From Bacillota bacterium (GTDB lineage: Bacteria; Bacillota; Bacilli; Paenibacillales; Paenibacillaceae): DNA of 64,000 nt. Location of the stretch: contig JAEWAQ010000029.1 in NCBI GenBank assembly GCA_023391635.1, positions 92,678-156,677 of the forward strand, read 5' to 3'. Shown here in pieces: positions 31,377 to 40,082 of this stretch. Positions within the stretch are counted from its first letter, which is position 1; the number at the start of each line of letters is the position of its first letter. The notes under the pieces are model-generated. The model was not told where the DNA came from and did not search any database. It saw only the letters and a program-made list of their open reading frames with translations. Made by a program: the position numbers and the translations under genes.

Positions 31377-32138
31377 ATGCGTCTGGAAGGCAAAGTTGCA
31401 GTCGTCACGGGTGCGGCATCGGGCATGGGCAAAGCGATTGCGGAGATGTATGCGAAGGAAGGCGCAAAGGTTGTCGTGTCGGACTTGAACGTCGAAGGCG
31501 CGGAAACGGTAGCGGCTGACATTCGGGATGGCGGCGGCGCGGCTGTGGCTATCAAGACGAACGTGGCCGACTTGGATGACGTCAACGCGATGATCGATGC
31601 GGCTGTCCGCGAATTCGGCACGCTCGACATTCTGGTGAACAACGCCGGCATCATGGACAACATGGCCGCTGTCGGCGACGTGACCGACGAGCGCTGGGAT
31701 CTCGTATTCGATGTCAATACGAAAGGCGTCATGCGCGCAACTCGCAAGGCGATACCGATCTTCCTGGAGAAGGGCAAAGGCGTCATCATCAACATTGCGT
31801 CGACAGGCGGCTTCAGCGGTGCGCATGCGGGAGCTGCCTATACGGCATCCAAGCATGCGGTGGTCGGCTTGACGAAGAATACCGGGTTCATGTATGCGCA
31901 GAAAGGCATTCGTTGCAATGCGATCGCGCCAGGCGCGACGATGACGAATATCGCTTCTTCGATGACGAATTGGGACGAATTCGGCGCATCGCGGACGCGG
32001 GTGACGCAAGGGGTCATTCCGCGCGCCGGCCAGCCGGAAGAAATCGCGCAGGTCGCGCTGTTCCTTGCATCGGACGAGTCCAGCTTCGTGAACGGCGCGG
32101 TCATTGCCGCCGACGCCGGATGGACGGCCGGATTCTGA
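31377..32138 (+). CDS. Short-chain dehydrogenase/reductase (glucose 1-dehydrogenase-like)
   Basis: This is a 253-residue classical SDR. TGAASGMG (about 11-18), NNAGIMDN (about 87-94), the catalytic Ser in NIASTGGFSG, YTASK (about 155-159) and the IAPGATMTN block identify the family. It is an NAD(P)-dependent oxidoreductase of unknown substrate. GGGGG precedes ATG 31377. A promoter and a perfect palindrome stand just upstream and a strong terminator downstream, so it is a single regulated gene next to a TetR repressor. Confidence 0.88.
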   Translation: MRLEGKVAVVTGAASGMGKAIAEMYAKEGAKVVVSDLNVEGAETVAADIRDGGGAAVAIKTNVADLDDVNAMIDAAVREFGTLDILVNNAGIMDNMAAVGDVTDERWDLVFDVNTKGVMRATRKAIPIFLEKGKGVIINIASTGGFSGAHAGAAYTASKHAVVGLTKNTGFMYAQKGIRCNAIAPGATMTNIASSMTNWDEFGASRTRVTQGVIPRAGQPEEIAQVALFLASDESSFVNGAVIAADAGWTAGF

Positions 32139-32154
32139 CGAGCGCACGACCTCA

Positions 32155-32195
32155 AGACTGCGGGAGCATTCGGTTGCTCTCGCAGTCTTTTTTTA
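32155..32195 (+). terminator. Rho-independent terminator after the SDR gene
   Basis: AGACTGCGGGAGCA pairs with TGCTCTCGCAGTCT around TTCGGT and seven Ts follow. Confidence 0.9.
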
Positions 32196-32262
32196 CTTTG
32201 TGCCAATACGCATTGTATAATACATCAAAGATCGGAATGAAGGAGATAGGAGATCGCACGAC

Positions 32263-32829
32263 ATGAATGAGAACGATGCAAGAGTCGTCCAGACGAAGAA
32301 AGCGCTGCACGAGGCACTCTTGACCCTGTTGAAATCCAAGCCGCTTGAATCCATCTCCGTATCCGCTCTTTGCCGGGAAGCGTCCGTCAGCAGGGGCGCA
32401 TTCTATATGCATTACAAGGATATCCGCGCCTTATTCGACGAGCATGTCCATCACTTGCTGCAAGACTTGGAAGCTTCTTATTACGAGCCTTACCGGCATG
32501 TGGCACGCCTTGACCCGAGTCATCTGGACCCGTCGACGATCCGGATATTCCATCATGTGAAGCAGTATCAAGCTTTCTATGAGATCGTATTCGATCGGAA
32601 GTCTTCGCTATCCTACTATTATGCTTTGTTCGCCAAAATCAAGAGTTTAATGCGCGAGAGCGTCATCAGCGAGTTAGTGGGGGAGAGCGATGTCGCCTTG
32701 CTCGTCGCGTATCAGGCCAATGCGATCATGGGCTTGCTCGTCGAGTGGAGCGAGGACGGCTTCTCCCGCAGTCCGGAGTATATGAACGAGCAGTTGACGA
32801 ATTTTTTAAAGCTGCAAGGCAAGCGATAG
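32263..32829 (+). CDS. TetR/AcrR family transcriptional regulator
   Basis: This is a 188-residue repressor. The helix-turn-helix is ISVSALCREASVSRGAFYMH (about 30-49), with the YKDIRALFDEH extension typical of TetR. The C-terminal ligand domain (about 60-185) is unremarkable and no ligand is predictable. GGAG sites precede ATG 32263. The gene lies just after the SDR, whose promoter carries a perfect palindrome, so regulation of the SDR is plausible. No copy of that palindrome was seen in its own upstream region. Confidence 0.85.
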   Translation: MNENDARVVQTKKALHEALLTLLKSKPLESISVSALCREASVSRGAFYMHYKDIRALFDEHVHHLLQDLEASYYEPYRHVARLDPSHLDPSTIRIFHHVKQYQAFYEIVFDRKSSLSYYYALFAKIKSLMRESVISELVGESDVALLVAYQANAIMGLLVEWSEDGFSRSPEYMNEQLTNFLKLQGKR

Positions 32830-32863
32830 AATCGCAATCATTCCGACGATCGGGGGCAAGCGC

Positions 32864-33517
32864 ATGAATTGGAGATTTCTCGGATCTATCTTGCTTGCGC
32901 TCATCGTGATCCAGATTCCCGTGATCGGTCCGTTCTTCCGCATCGCCAACACGTTGATCCATGAATCGTGTCATGCCTTGATGGCGCTGATCCTGCAGGG
33001 GGAGGTGCTGCAGATCAAGCTGTTTGCGAATACGGAAGGCGTCACGTATCTCATGGCTTCGAGCCGCACGGCGGTGATCTTGGCCAGCTTGGCAGGATAC
33101 GTCGGATCGGCGGTCATGGCTTATTTGCTGGCATTAATGTGCGTGAAAAAACGGCATTCGCTGATTTTGTGGCAGTTCGTGGTCGTGGCGGCGGTCAATG
33201 CGGCGCTGTGGGTGCGCAACCCTTTCGGCATCGTGTGGCTGGTGCTGTTTATCGGAGTTTTGCTATTCGCTCTATGGTGGGAGAAGGGCTGGCCGACTTT
33301 CCTGGCCGTCGGACTGTTCGTGTTCGTGCTGGCGGAATCGGTGTCGAGCAGCTACGCGATCTTGTGGCTTAGCTTGCATCAGCCTGCTGCGGCAGGGGAT
33401 GCGGCGAATCTGGCACGAGCGACGGGTCTGCATGCCGGAGTATGGGGCATCTTGTTCATGCTGCAAGCGAGCGTGTTCGGCTACTTTAGCCTAAGGGCAG
33501 TGCTGCGCAGAGGTTAA
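32864..33517 (+). CDS. M50-type membrane metallopeptidase-like protein
   Basis: This is a 217-residue membrane protein with about six hydrophobic helices. The zinc-binding HExxH motif is HESCH in LIHESCHALMALILQGE, within the first helices, as in M50B peptidases. Such intramembrane proteases cut regulatory membrane proteins, but this short form lacks a recognisable PDZ domain and its second metal ligand is not clear. It starts 34 bases after the TetR gene and may be co-transcribed with it. Confidence 0.72.
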   Translation: MNWRFLGSILLALIVIQIPVIGPFFRIANTLIHESCHALMALILQGEVLQIKLFANTEGVTYLMASSRTAVILASLAGYVGSAVMAYLLALMCVKKRHSLILWQFVVVAAVNAALWVRNPFGIVWLVLFIGVLLFALWWEKGWPTFLAVGLFVFVLAESVSSSYAILWLSLHQPAAAGDAANLARATGLHAGVWGILFMLQASVFGYFSLRAVLRRG

Positions 33518-33568
33518 CGTGAGTCGTGATAGACTTGTGGCATATCGGCAGCCAATGGAGCGATGAGG

Positions 33569-34171
33569 ATGAATAAAGAGAAGCTTGTTCGCAAATTCGA
33601 TAAACAATCCGAAATATACGAAGTCAGGAGAAAGAGACTTACGGAGAAGCAATGGCGCCAAAAGCTTATCGCCAGCGCAACAGGACGGATTCTTGAAGTG
33701 GCTGTCGGAGCTGGAGCGAATTTTCCCTATTATCCGGCTGGGGTCGAGTTGACCGCTGCTGATTTCAGTGCGGGCATGCTGGACAAGGCGAGAGCCGCCG
33801 CATCGGACTATGGTCTTCGTCCAACATTCATTCACGCCGACGTCGAGTCGCTCGATTTCGCTTCAAACTCGTTCGACACCATTGTTTCCACGTTGTCATT
33901 TTGCGGATATGACGATCCGTTGCGGGTTATGGATCTATTCAATCGCTGGTGCCAACCTGAAGGACGAATCTTGATGATGGAGCATGGCATCAGCTCCAAC
34001 CAAATCGTCGGCTTAATGCAGAAGGGGATCAATCCGATATTCAGAAGAGTGGTCGGGTGCAATTTGGATCGCGATATCGTGGGAATCGTTCAAAGTAAAT
34101 TGAATATAGCGAAGATGGAACATCACATGATCGGTGCGGTTCATCTGATTTGGGCCAAACCCAGGTTGTAG
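33569..34171 (+). CDS. Class I SAM-dependent methyltransferase
   Basis: This is a 200-residue methyltransferase. The SAM loop is ILEVAVGAGANFPYYP (about 40-55). The acidic strand ends in TAADFSAGMLDKAR, followed by DVESLDFASNSFDTIVST and a late EPG-like PEGRILMMEHG segment. It resembles the UbiE/phosphatidylethanolamine methyltransferase type that modifies lipids or quinones. The substrate is uncertain. ATG 33569 is chosen over 33563 because the GGAG spacing is better. Confidence 0.82.
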   Translation: MNKEKLVRKFDKQSEIYEVRRKRLTEKQWRQKLIASATGRILEVAVGAGANFPYYPAGVELTAADFSAGMLDKARAAASDYGLRPTFIHADVESLDFASNSFDTIVSTLSFCGYDDPLRVMDLFNRWCQPEGRILMMEHGISSNQIVGLMQKGINPIFRRVVGCNLDRDIVGIVQSKLNIAKMEHHMIGAVHLIWAKPRL

Positions 34172-34213
34172 GATATAATGGGATCTACTAATGTACATAG
34201 GAGGAATAAGCAT

Positions 34214-34432
34214 ATGGCAGACGAAATTAAAGTCATTATTAAGGTGAACGACAACGGATCGCTTCGTGTGATAGGGCCAGTCGAGTTGGTGGATGCGGAA
34301 GGCAACCTGTTCGAACACAAGGAGTCGTTCTCGCTATGTCGGTGCGGGGCATCGAGCAATAAGCCGTTCTGCGACGGCACGCATAAGACGATAGGATTCG
34401 AGAGCACCCCGCGGGCTAAGAAGGAAGATTAA
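34214..34432 (+). CDS. CDGSH iron-sulfur domain protein
   Basis: This is a 72-residue protein. The 2Fe-2S ligand motif is complete: CRCGASSNKPFCDGTH (three Cys and one His). It would carry a redox-active cluster in the cytoplasm; the partner is unknown. ATG 34214 follows a strong AGGAGG at a good distance; the frame is open further upstream but without a ribosome site. It follows the methyltransferase gene by 42 bases. Confidence 0.92.
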   Translation: MADEIKVIIKVNDNGSLRVIGPVELVDAEGNLFEHKESFSLCRCGASSNKPFCDGTHKTIGFESTPRAKKED

Positions 34433-34544
34433 GCCGATGCGAGCGTTAAAGTTAGTCTGCCCAAATTCGAAGTCGTTAACGGCCAGCTCGTATGCCAGCT
34501 AAGAATTCCTCCATCATTTCGATGAATATTATGAATTGAGCGTA

Positions 34545-34585
34545 CAAAAAAATCAAGCCGCATGCAAGACGCATGCGGCTTGATT
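34545..34585. terminator. Strong bidirectional terminator
   Basis: ATCAAGCCGCATGC (34552-34565) pairs with GCATGCGGCTTGAT (34571-34584). T-runs flank it on the minus strand (A-run 34546-34552 on plus), and it separates the CDGSH gene from the convergent NlpC/P60 gene. Confidence 0.85.
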
Positions 34586-34593
34586 ATATTTAA

Positions 34594-35088
34594 TTAAGCG
34601 CCAAGGCGACGAGCCGTTGCATAGTTTTTCTTCCAATACGAAGAGTTAAGGCTCGAGAACTTGACTCCGCCCGCACCATAAGTGTTCAGCATCTTGCCAT
34701 TGCCGACATAGATGCCGACATGACCGATGAAGTTGCCGCGGCTCGGCACTTTGAAGAAGACGAGATCGCCTTTCTTGAGGTTTGACTTCGCGACGTAACG
34801 ACCGACCTTGGCCTGTGCGGCCGCCGTGCGGGGCAGCGTGTAACCGAGTTTCTTGAATACGTACTTCGTGAACGACGAACAATCAAAGTAACGTGTCGTC
34901 GATGTGCTGGCGCCGAATTTATAAGGCGTACCGAGATAGTTGTCCGCGTAGCTGATCAGCTTGGTGGCGGTGGACGATGCAAGCGCATCTGCCTTGGGGG
35001 CTTGTCCGAAGCTGAGTATCGAAAATCCGATCGAGGCGCATAGCCCGACGGCGAACATTTTACGAGCAACTTGTTTGAAGTTTATCAT
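34594..35088 (-). CDS. Secreted NlpC/P60 endopeptidase
   Basis: This is a 164-residue secreted Cys peptidase. A signal peptide (MFAVGLCASIGFSILSF, cleaved near ADALA) leads into a single NlpC/P60 domain with FDCSSFTKYVFKKLGY (catalytic Cys), KGDLVFFKVPS, and GHVGIYVGNGKM (catalytic His). There is no wall-binding domain, unlike the related lipoprotein at 19307. It probably trims peptidoglycan stem peptides. ATG 35088 lies after GGAGGGATAC. It is divergent from the ArsR-type operon. Confidence 0.9.
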   Translation of the reverse strand: MINFKQVARKMFAVGLCASIGFSILSFGQAPKADALASSTATKLISYADNYLGTPYKFGASTSTTRYFDCSSFTKYVFKKLGYTLPRTAAAQAKVGRYVAKSNLKKGDLVFFKVPSRGNFIGHVGIYVGNGKMLNTYGAGGVKFSSLNSSYWKKNYATARRLGA

Positions 35089-35264
35089 GATGAGTATCCC
35101 TCCATGTTGTAATTGATTTATAAGCCGGCATGTGCTCATTGTAGCAGAACATACGTTTCCTAATTATTGCCACAAAGAGGCGAACACCCTGGTATGATGC
35201 GGTATCGCCATTTTTATGAAAATTAAATGAGAAGGCTCTCATCGAGAAAAAGCATCTTGGCGCC

Positions 35265-35316
35265 TTGACGAGACACCGAATGGTGTCCTATAATAAATGC
35301 GACACTAAATGGTGTC
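35265..35316 (+). promoter_or_regulatory. Promoter and twin operators of the ArsR-DoxX-SRPBCC operon
   Basis: TTGACG (35265-35270), an 18-base spacer and TATAAT (35289-35294). GACACC-GAAT-GGTGTC (35272-35287) fills the spacer and GACACT-AAAT-GGTGTC (35301-35316) follows the -10. The two palindromes are 29 bases apart centre to centre. Confidence 0.8.
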
Positions 35317-35334
35317 TAATTAGGAGGGGGTGCG

Positions 35335-35667
35335 GTGAGCAAGAACAACCAATTGCGAGATGTATTTGACGCCATTGCTGATCCGACCAGGCGTCGATTG
35401 ATTCGTCTTTTAGCTGAGACAGTGGAGGTACCGCTGCATGAATTGACGGCACAATTTTCGATGGGGCGCACGGCGGTATCCAAGCATTTGACGATATTGA
35501 AGGAAGCAGGACTTGTCAGCGATCGCAAAGTCGGTCGGGAGACGCGGTACCGGTTGAATGCAGCCCCCTTAAGGGAAATTCAAGATTGGGTATCCTATTA
35601 CAAGAAGTTTTGGATGGAAAACGCGGAGAAATTACGGCTATTGCTGGAGGATGAAGATCTAATCTGA
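35335..35667 (+). CDS. ArsR-family winged-helix repressor
   Basis: This is a 110-residue winged-helix protein. FDAIADPTRRRLIRLLAE opens the domain and the recognition helix is GRTAVSKHLTILKEAGLV. The metal-binding Cys of true ArsR/SmtB proteins are absent, so it belongs to the non-metal group often paired with SRPBCC (AHSA1) genes. GTG 35335 follows AGGAGGG. The twin palindromes in its promoter (35272-35316) are almost certainly its own sites. The following DoxX and SRPBCC genes are likely co-regulated. Confidence 0.88.
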   Translation: MSKNNQLRDVFDAIADPTRRRLIRLLAETVEVPLHELTAQFSMGRTAVSKHLTILKEAGLVSDRKVGRETRYRLNAAPLREIQDWVSYYKKFWMENAEKLRLLLEDEDLI

Positions 35668-35710
35668 TGGTCGATCCATACAGCGCCGCAGAAAGGATGA
35701 AAATTTCATT

Positions 35711-36073
35711 ATGCACATTGTGTCCATCGTCGTTCAAAGCTGGCTGCTATTATGGATGTTCTACCAGGCTGTAAGCAAGCTCGCAGGGCAGAAGATTCAA
35801 GTGGAGTTGTTCGAAACGATCCGGCTGCCCCAATGGTTCCGGGTCGTTACCGGTATTTTTCAGTTGATTGGTTGCGCGGCATTGATCGTCGGGTACTGGC
35901 TTCCGGGATTCGCTGCTTGGGCAGGCTTATTTTTCGGCCTCATGATGATCGTAGCTGCTCTATCGCATCTCCGGGTTAAAGAACCGTTTGCCAAATTGGC
36001 TCCGGCCATCGTCACATTCATCATTGCAGCCGCCGTATTCCTCTTGTTTATCGATGATCTGGGCAGCATTTAA
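35711..36073 (+). CDS. DoxX-like membrane protein
   Basis: This is a 120-residue protein with four hydrophobic helices, the DoxX/DoxD-like fold. The first helix carries WLLLWMFYQAVSKLAGQK and the third WLPGFAAWAGLFFGLMM. Family members occur in quinone or redox contexts but are poorly defined. AAAGGATG lies rather far (about 16 bases) upstream of ATG 35711. It is the middle gene of the ArsR-DoxX-SRPBCC operon. Confidence 0.78.
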   Translation: MHIVSIVVQSWLLLWMFYQAVSKLAGQKIQVELFETIRLPQWFRVVTGIFQLIGCAALIVGYWLPGFAAWAGLFFGLMMIVAALSHLRVKEPFAKLAPAIVTFIIAAAVFLLFIDDLGSI

Positions 36074-36115
36074 CCTGACAGCACATATCAACTTTAGTGC
36101 CAGGGAGGAAGCAGA

Positions 36116-36514
36116 ATGAGTTTATCTTTAGAGTTGGATTTCCAATACACGACGACCATCGAGAAGCTGTGGTCCGCTATAACCGATTCCAATAAGCTTG
36201 CCAAGTGGGTATTGGAAAATGATTTCAAGCCCGTTGTCGGACATCGGTTCCAATTTCGCCAGCAGCCGAACGAATATTGGGATGGCATTATCGAAGGAGA
36301 AGTATTGACTGTCGAACCGCCCAATCGCTTGTCCTATTCGTGGGCAGTCGGCGATGAGAAACACACGGTCACCTGGACGCTGCAGGATTTGGGCAACGGC
36401 AAGGTGAACCTTCATCTCGATCAGACCGGCATCACAAATGCGCAAGGACTTGCTGGCGCCAAGTACGGCTGGACGAACTTTTGCGGGCAGCTTGAACAAG
36501 TGCTGTCACTATAA
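36116..36514 (+). CDS. SRPBCC (AHSA1-type) domain protein
   Basis: This is a 132-residue protein with one START-like domain. TIEKLWSAITDSNKLAKWVL at the N-terminus, PPNRLSYSW in the middle and GWTNFCGQLEQVL at the end are typical of AHSA1-like SRPBCC proteins, which bind small hydrophobic ligands. It ends the operon headed by the ArsR-type repressor; such pairs are common in soil bacteria. The ligand is unknown. Confidence 0.88.
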   Translation: MSLSLELDFQYTTTIEKLWSAITDSNKLAKWVLENDFKPVVGHRFQFRQQPNEYWDGIIEGEVLTVEPPNRLSYSWAVGDEKHTVTWTLQDLGNGKVNLHLDQTGITNAQGLAGAKYGWTNFCGQLEQVLSL

Positions 36515-36645
36515 GGTGGAAGGGGGCAGGCGGCACCTGGCCCCCTTTCAATGTCGAAATAAAGCAATACATAAGAAATATTCTTTTAATATAATGGTAT
36601 ACTACTAAAAAGATAAATTTCAAAAAAACGTATAAAGGAGCTCAT

Positions 36646-38892
36646 ATGTACGAAGAATTTATCGAAATAAGAGGCGCACGGGAAAACAATCTCCAGAACG
36701 TCACGTTGCGTATTCCCAAGCGGAAGATCACGATCTTCACCGGCGTATCCGGATCCGGCAAGTCGTCGATCGTGTTTGACACGATCGCGGCGGAATCCCA
36801 GCGATTGCTAAACGAGAATTTCAGCACGTTCGTACGTACGTTCTTACCGAAGATACCGCAACCGGATGCCGACGCAATTGAGCATCTCAGCATGTCGGTC
36901 GTCGTGGACCAGAAGCGGCTCGGCGGCGGATCCCATTCCACGATGGGCACGATTACCGACATTTCGCCCATTCTCCGCTTGCTGTTCTCCCGGGCGGGCC
37001 AGCCCTATGTCGGACCCGTAAATATGTTTTCGTTCAACGATCCGCAAGGCATGTGCCTCGAATGCAACGGAATCGGCCGCAGCATGAACGTCAATATGAG
37101 CAAAGCCGTGGACATGTCGAAGTCGCTGAACGAAGGGGCGATCATGCTTCCAGGCTATGGCGTCGACAGCTGGGAATGGAACATGATCATGCAGTCAGGC
37201 TCCTATGATCCCGATAAGAAGCTCAGCGAATACGCGAAGGGAGACCTCGAGCAGCTCCTGTACGGCAAAGCCCGCAAAGTGAAGGTCGATTTCGGCGGCA
37301 AAGCCATGAACATAACCGTGGAAGGCGTCATCGAGAAATTCACGAACAAATACATCAAGCAGGACGTGAAGACGAAGTCCGAGCGTACGCAACAAACCGT
37401 TGCGCCGTTCATCTCCGAGGGGCCTTGTCCCAGCTGCCGAGGCGCCAGACTCAGTCAAGCTGCGCTGGGCTGCCAGATCAATGGACGCAATATCGCGGAG
37501 ATGTCCGCTATGGAAGTCGGGCAACTTATCCGTGTCATTCGGGAGATCGACGATCCGGTGGCCGCGCCGATCGTCAAATCGTTGGCAGAGCGGCTGCAAT
37601 ATTTGGCGGATATCGGACTGGACTACTTGACTCTGGACCGCGAGACGGATACTTTGTCAGGCGGCGAATCGCAGCGCGTCAAGATGGTGAAGCACTTGAG
37701 CGGAAGCTTGGTGGATGTCACGTACATCTTCGACGAGCCCAGCGTCGGCTTGCACCCCCGCGACGTTCACCGGCTCAACGAATTGCTGCAGAAGCTGCGC
37801 GATAAAGGCAATACCGTCATTGTTGTCGAACACGATCCCGACGTAATCAAGGTCGCGGATCATATCGTCGACGTCGGGCCGCATGCCGGCAGTCGCGGCG
37901 GCAATATCGTATATGAAGGAAGCTATCAGGGATTGCTGGAGTCGGGCACGCTGACGGGGACCCATATGAAGAGACCGCTCCAACTGAAGCGCGATTGCAG
38001 GCAGCCTATCGGCATGCTGCCCATCCGGCATGCGACATTGCACAATTTGCAGGATGTCAGCGTCAATGTTCCGACCGGCGTACTGACTGTCGTGACAGGT
38101 GTCGCCGGCTCGGGCAAAAGCACGCTCATCAACGAAGTATTCCTTAGCCAGCATACGGATGCGGTCGTCATCGACCAATCGGCGGTCGGCGTGTCCACAC
38201 GCTCGAATCCTGCGACTTACACGGGCATCATGGACGACGTGCGCAAGGCGTTCGCTTCCGCGAACAAGGTGGATGCGGGGCTGTTCAGCTTCAACTCCAA
38301 GGGCGCATGCGAGAATTGCCAAGGGCTTGGTGTCATCTATGTAGATCTGTCCTACCTGGACAGCGTGAAGCTGCCTTGCGAAGTTTGCGGAGGCAAGCGG
38401 TTCAAGGAAGAAGTGCTTGCTTACAAGCTGAACGGCAAGTCCATTGCCGAAGTGCTGACGATGACGGTAGAGCAGGCACTGGATTTTTTCGAGCAAAAAG
38501 AAGTCGTGCGCAAGCTCCGGGCGATGAGCGATGTGGGGCTAAACTACATTACGCTCGGCCAACCGCTCAGCACGCTCTCGGGCGGTGAATGTCAACGCAT
38601 CAAGCTGGCCAGCGAGCTGCATAAAAAGGGGAGCATTTATGTGATGGACGAGCCGACGACCGGGCTGCATATGTCGGACATCGGCCATCTGCTTGGAATC
38701 ATGAACCGTCTCGTGGATGCAGGCAATACGGTCATCGTCATCGAGCATAATCTCGAAGTGATCAGCCAAGCGGACTGGCTCATCGATATGGGACCGGACG
38801 GCGGCAGCAAGGGCGGCCAAGTCGTGTTCGAGGGCACGCCGGAGCAGATCGTTCATGCGGAGCAGTCGATTACGGGAAGATATATGAAGTGA
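36646..38892 (+). CDS. UvrA paralogue (class II, drug-resistance type ATPase)
   Basis: This is a 748-residue ABC ATPase of the excinuclease ABC subunit A family, but about 200 residues shorter than housekeeping UvrA and missing the UvrB-binding region. Walker A motifs are GVSGSGKSS (about 32-40) and GVAGSGKST (about 485-493). The two signatures are LSGGESQRV and LSGGECQRI. The C-terminal zinc module has CENCQGLG and CEVCGGKRF. Related proteins such as DrrC protect against DNA-binding drugs. AAAGGAG lies eight bases before ATG 36646. Confidence 0.87.
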   Translation: MYEEFIEIRGARENNLQNVTLRIPKRKITIFTGVSGSGKSSIVFDTIAAESQRLLNENFSTFVRTFLPKIPQPDADAIEHLSMSVVVDQKRLGGGSHSTMGTITDISPILRLLFSRAGQPYVGPVNMFSFNDPQGMCLECNGIGRSMNVNMSKAVDMSKSLNEGAIMLPGYGVDSWEWNMIMQSGSYDPDKKLSEYAKGDLEQLLYGKARKVKVDFGGKAMNITVEGVIEKFTNKYIKQDVKTKSERTQQTVAPFISEGPCPSCRGARLSQAALGCQINGRNIAEMSAMEVGQLIRVIREIDDPVAAPIVKSLAERLQYLADIGLDYLTLDRETDTLSGGESQRVKMVKHLSGSLVDVTYIFDEPSVGLHPRDVHRLNELLQKLRDKGNTVIVVEHDPDVIKVADHIVDVGPHAGSRGGNIVYEGSYQGLLESGTLTGTHMKRPLQLKRDCRQPIGMLPIRHATLHNLQDVSVNVPTGVLTVVTGVAGSGKSTLINEVFLSQHTDAVVIDQSAVGVSTRSNPATYTGIMDDVRKAFASANKVDAGLFSFNSKGACENCQGLGVIYVDLSYLDSVKLPCEVCGGKRFKEEVLAYKLNGKSIAEVLTMTVEQALDFFEQKEVVRKLRAMSDVGLNYITLGQPLSTLSGGECQRIKLASELHKKGSIYVMDEPTTGLHMSDIGHLLGIMNRLVDAGNTVIVIEHNLEVISQADWLIDMGPDGGSKGGQVVFEGTPEQIVHAEQSITGRYMK

Positions 38893-38945
38893 CGCTTAAT
38901 GTCATTAAAAATCCCGCCGTTAAGGGTATCGAAGGAGAAAACGAG

Positions 38946-39335
38946 ATGTCAGCAACTCGCGACATGGATGTGTTTGCGGATTTCGTATCGAGTATCGGAC
39001 AGCCCGAACATCAAGCCCGCATGGTGGAGTTATTTTCCTGGATCCTGGATCAATTCCCCAATCTCGTGCCGGAGATCAAGTGGAATCAGCCCATGTTTAC
39101 CGATCATGGCACGTATATCATTGGCTTTAGCGTCGCCAAACAGCATATGGCCGTCGCTCCGGAGAAGGCGGGAATCAGCCAATTTTCCGATGAGATCGAG
39201 AAATCGGGCTATAGCCGCACGGATTTGCTCTTTCGAATTCGGTGGAATCAACCTGTAGACTTCGAATTGCTGGACACGATCATTAAGTTTAACATGCTCG
39301 ATAAGGCAGATTGCACGACTTTCTGGCGCTCATAG
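38946..39335 (+). CDS. DUF1801 / YdhG-type iron chaperone-like protein
   Basis: This is a 129-residue protein of the DUF1801 fold. FPNLVPEIKWNQPMFTDHGT is the family signature, followed by HMAVAPEKAGISQF and the closing RWNQPVDFELLDTII. B. subtilis relatives include Fra/YdhG-type frataxin-like iron chaperones, but this assignment rests on fold only. AAGGAG supports ATG 38946, since the earlier frame from 38889 overlaps the UvrA-like gene. It is followed by another DUF1801-like gene. Confidence 0.78.
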   Translation: MSATRDMDVFADFVSSIGQPEHQARMVELFSWILDQFPNLVPEIKWNQPMFTDHGTYIIGFSVAKQHMAVAPEKAGISQFSDEIEKSGYSRTDLLFRIRWNQPVDFELLDTIIKFNMLDKADCTTFWRS

Positions 39336-39390
39336 ATCGTCTAAGGTGAACTGGACGACCAATTCGAATAATAAAGGTGTGAGTACAAAG

Positions 39391-39987
39391 ATGGCCAAAG
39401 GCGTGAAGAATCCGAAAATCGACCCTTTCTTCAGAAAATCGAAACAATGGAAAGATGAATTCGAGAAGCTGAGGGAGATCGTGCTGGAATGCGAGTTGAC
39501 CGAGGATTTCAAGTGGATGCATCCATGTTACACACACGATGATAAAAATATCGTATTGATCCACGGGTTCAAGGAATACTGCGCGCTGTTGTTTCACAAA
39601 GGTGCTTTGTTGAAAGATCCGCACGGCGTCTTGATCCAACAAACGGAGAACGTCCAGTCGGCCAGACAAATCCGGTTCACCGATGTCGGGCAAATCGAAC
39701 AGATGCAGCTGATCATCCAATCGTATATCGACGAAGCCATCGAGGTTGAAAAAGCCGGATTGCAGGTGGAGTTTAAGCAGACGAAGGAGTACGAAATGCC
39801 TGAAGAGCTGCTCAACAAATTCGCTGAAATCCCCGAGTTGAAAACGGCCTTTGAAGCGTTGACGCCAGGGCGGCAGAGAGGGTATTTGTATTTTTTTGCC
39901 GGGGCCAAACAATCCAAAACCCGAGAGTCGAGGATTGAAAAGTATTTGCCGCATATTCTCGAAGGCAAGGGCATGGACGATAAGTAA
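39391..39987 (+). CDS. YdeI-like protein with a DUF1801 domain
   Basis: This is a 198-residue protein. The N-terminal part (PFFRKSKQWKDEFEKLREIV, then DFKWMHPCYTHDDKNIVLIH) is a DUF1801 domain. The C-terminal part (AFEALTPGRQRGYLYFFAGA then KTRESRIEKYLPHIL) is the YdeI/OmpD-associated module. It is a small cytoplasmic protein of unclear role. ATG 39391 is chosen over 39346 because of AAAGGTG upstream and the family start. It may be co-transcribed with the preceding DUF1801 gene. Confidence 0.82.
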   Translation: MAKGVKNPKIDPFFRKSKQWKDEFEKLREIVLECELTEDFKWMHPCYTHDDKNIVLIHGFKEYCALLFHKGALLKDPHGVLIQQTENVQSARQIRFTDVGQIEQMQLIIQSYIDEAIEVEKAGLQVEFKQTKEYEMPEELLNKFAEIPELKTAFEALTPGRQRGYLYFFAGAKQSKTRESRIEKYLPHILEGKGMDDK

Positions 39988-40082
39988 TGGTAGCGATTTA
40001 AGAAAAACTTTATTTTTACCCCCATTTCTTTTTAAATCCTTTTCCTTAACCTCAAGTTAGCGAGGCTTAGGAGGAACGATGG

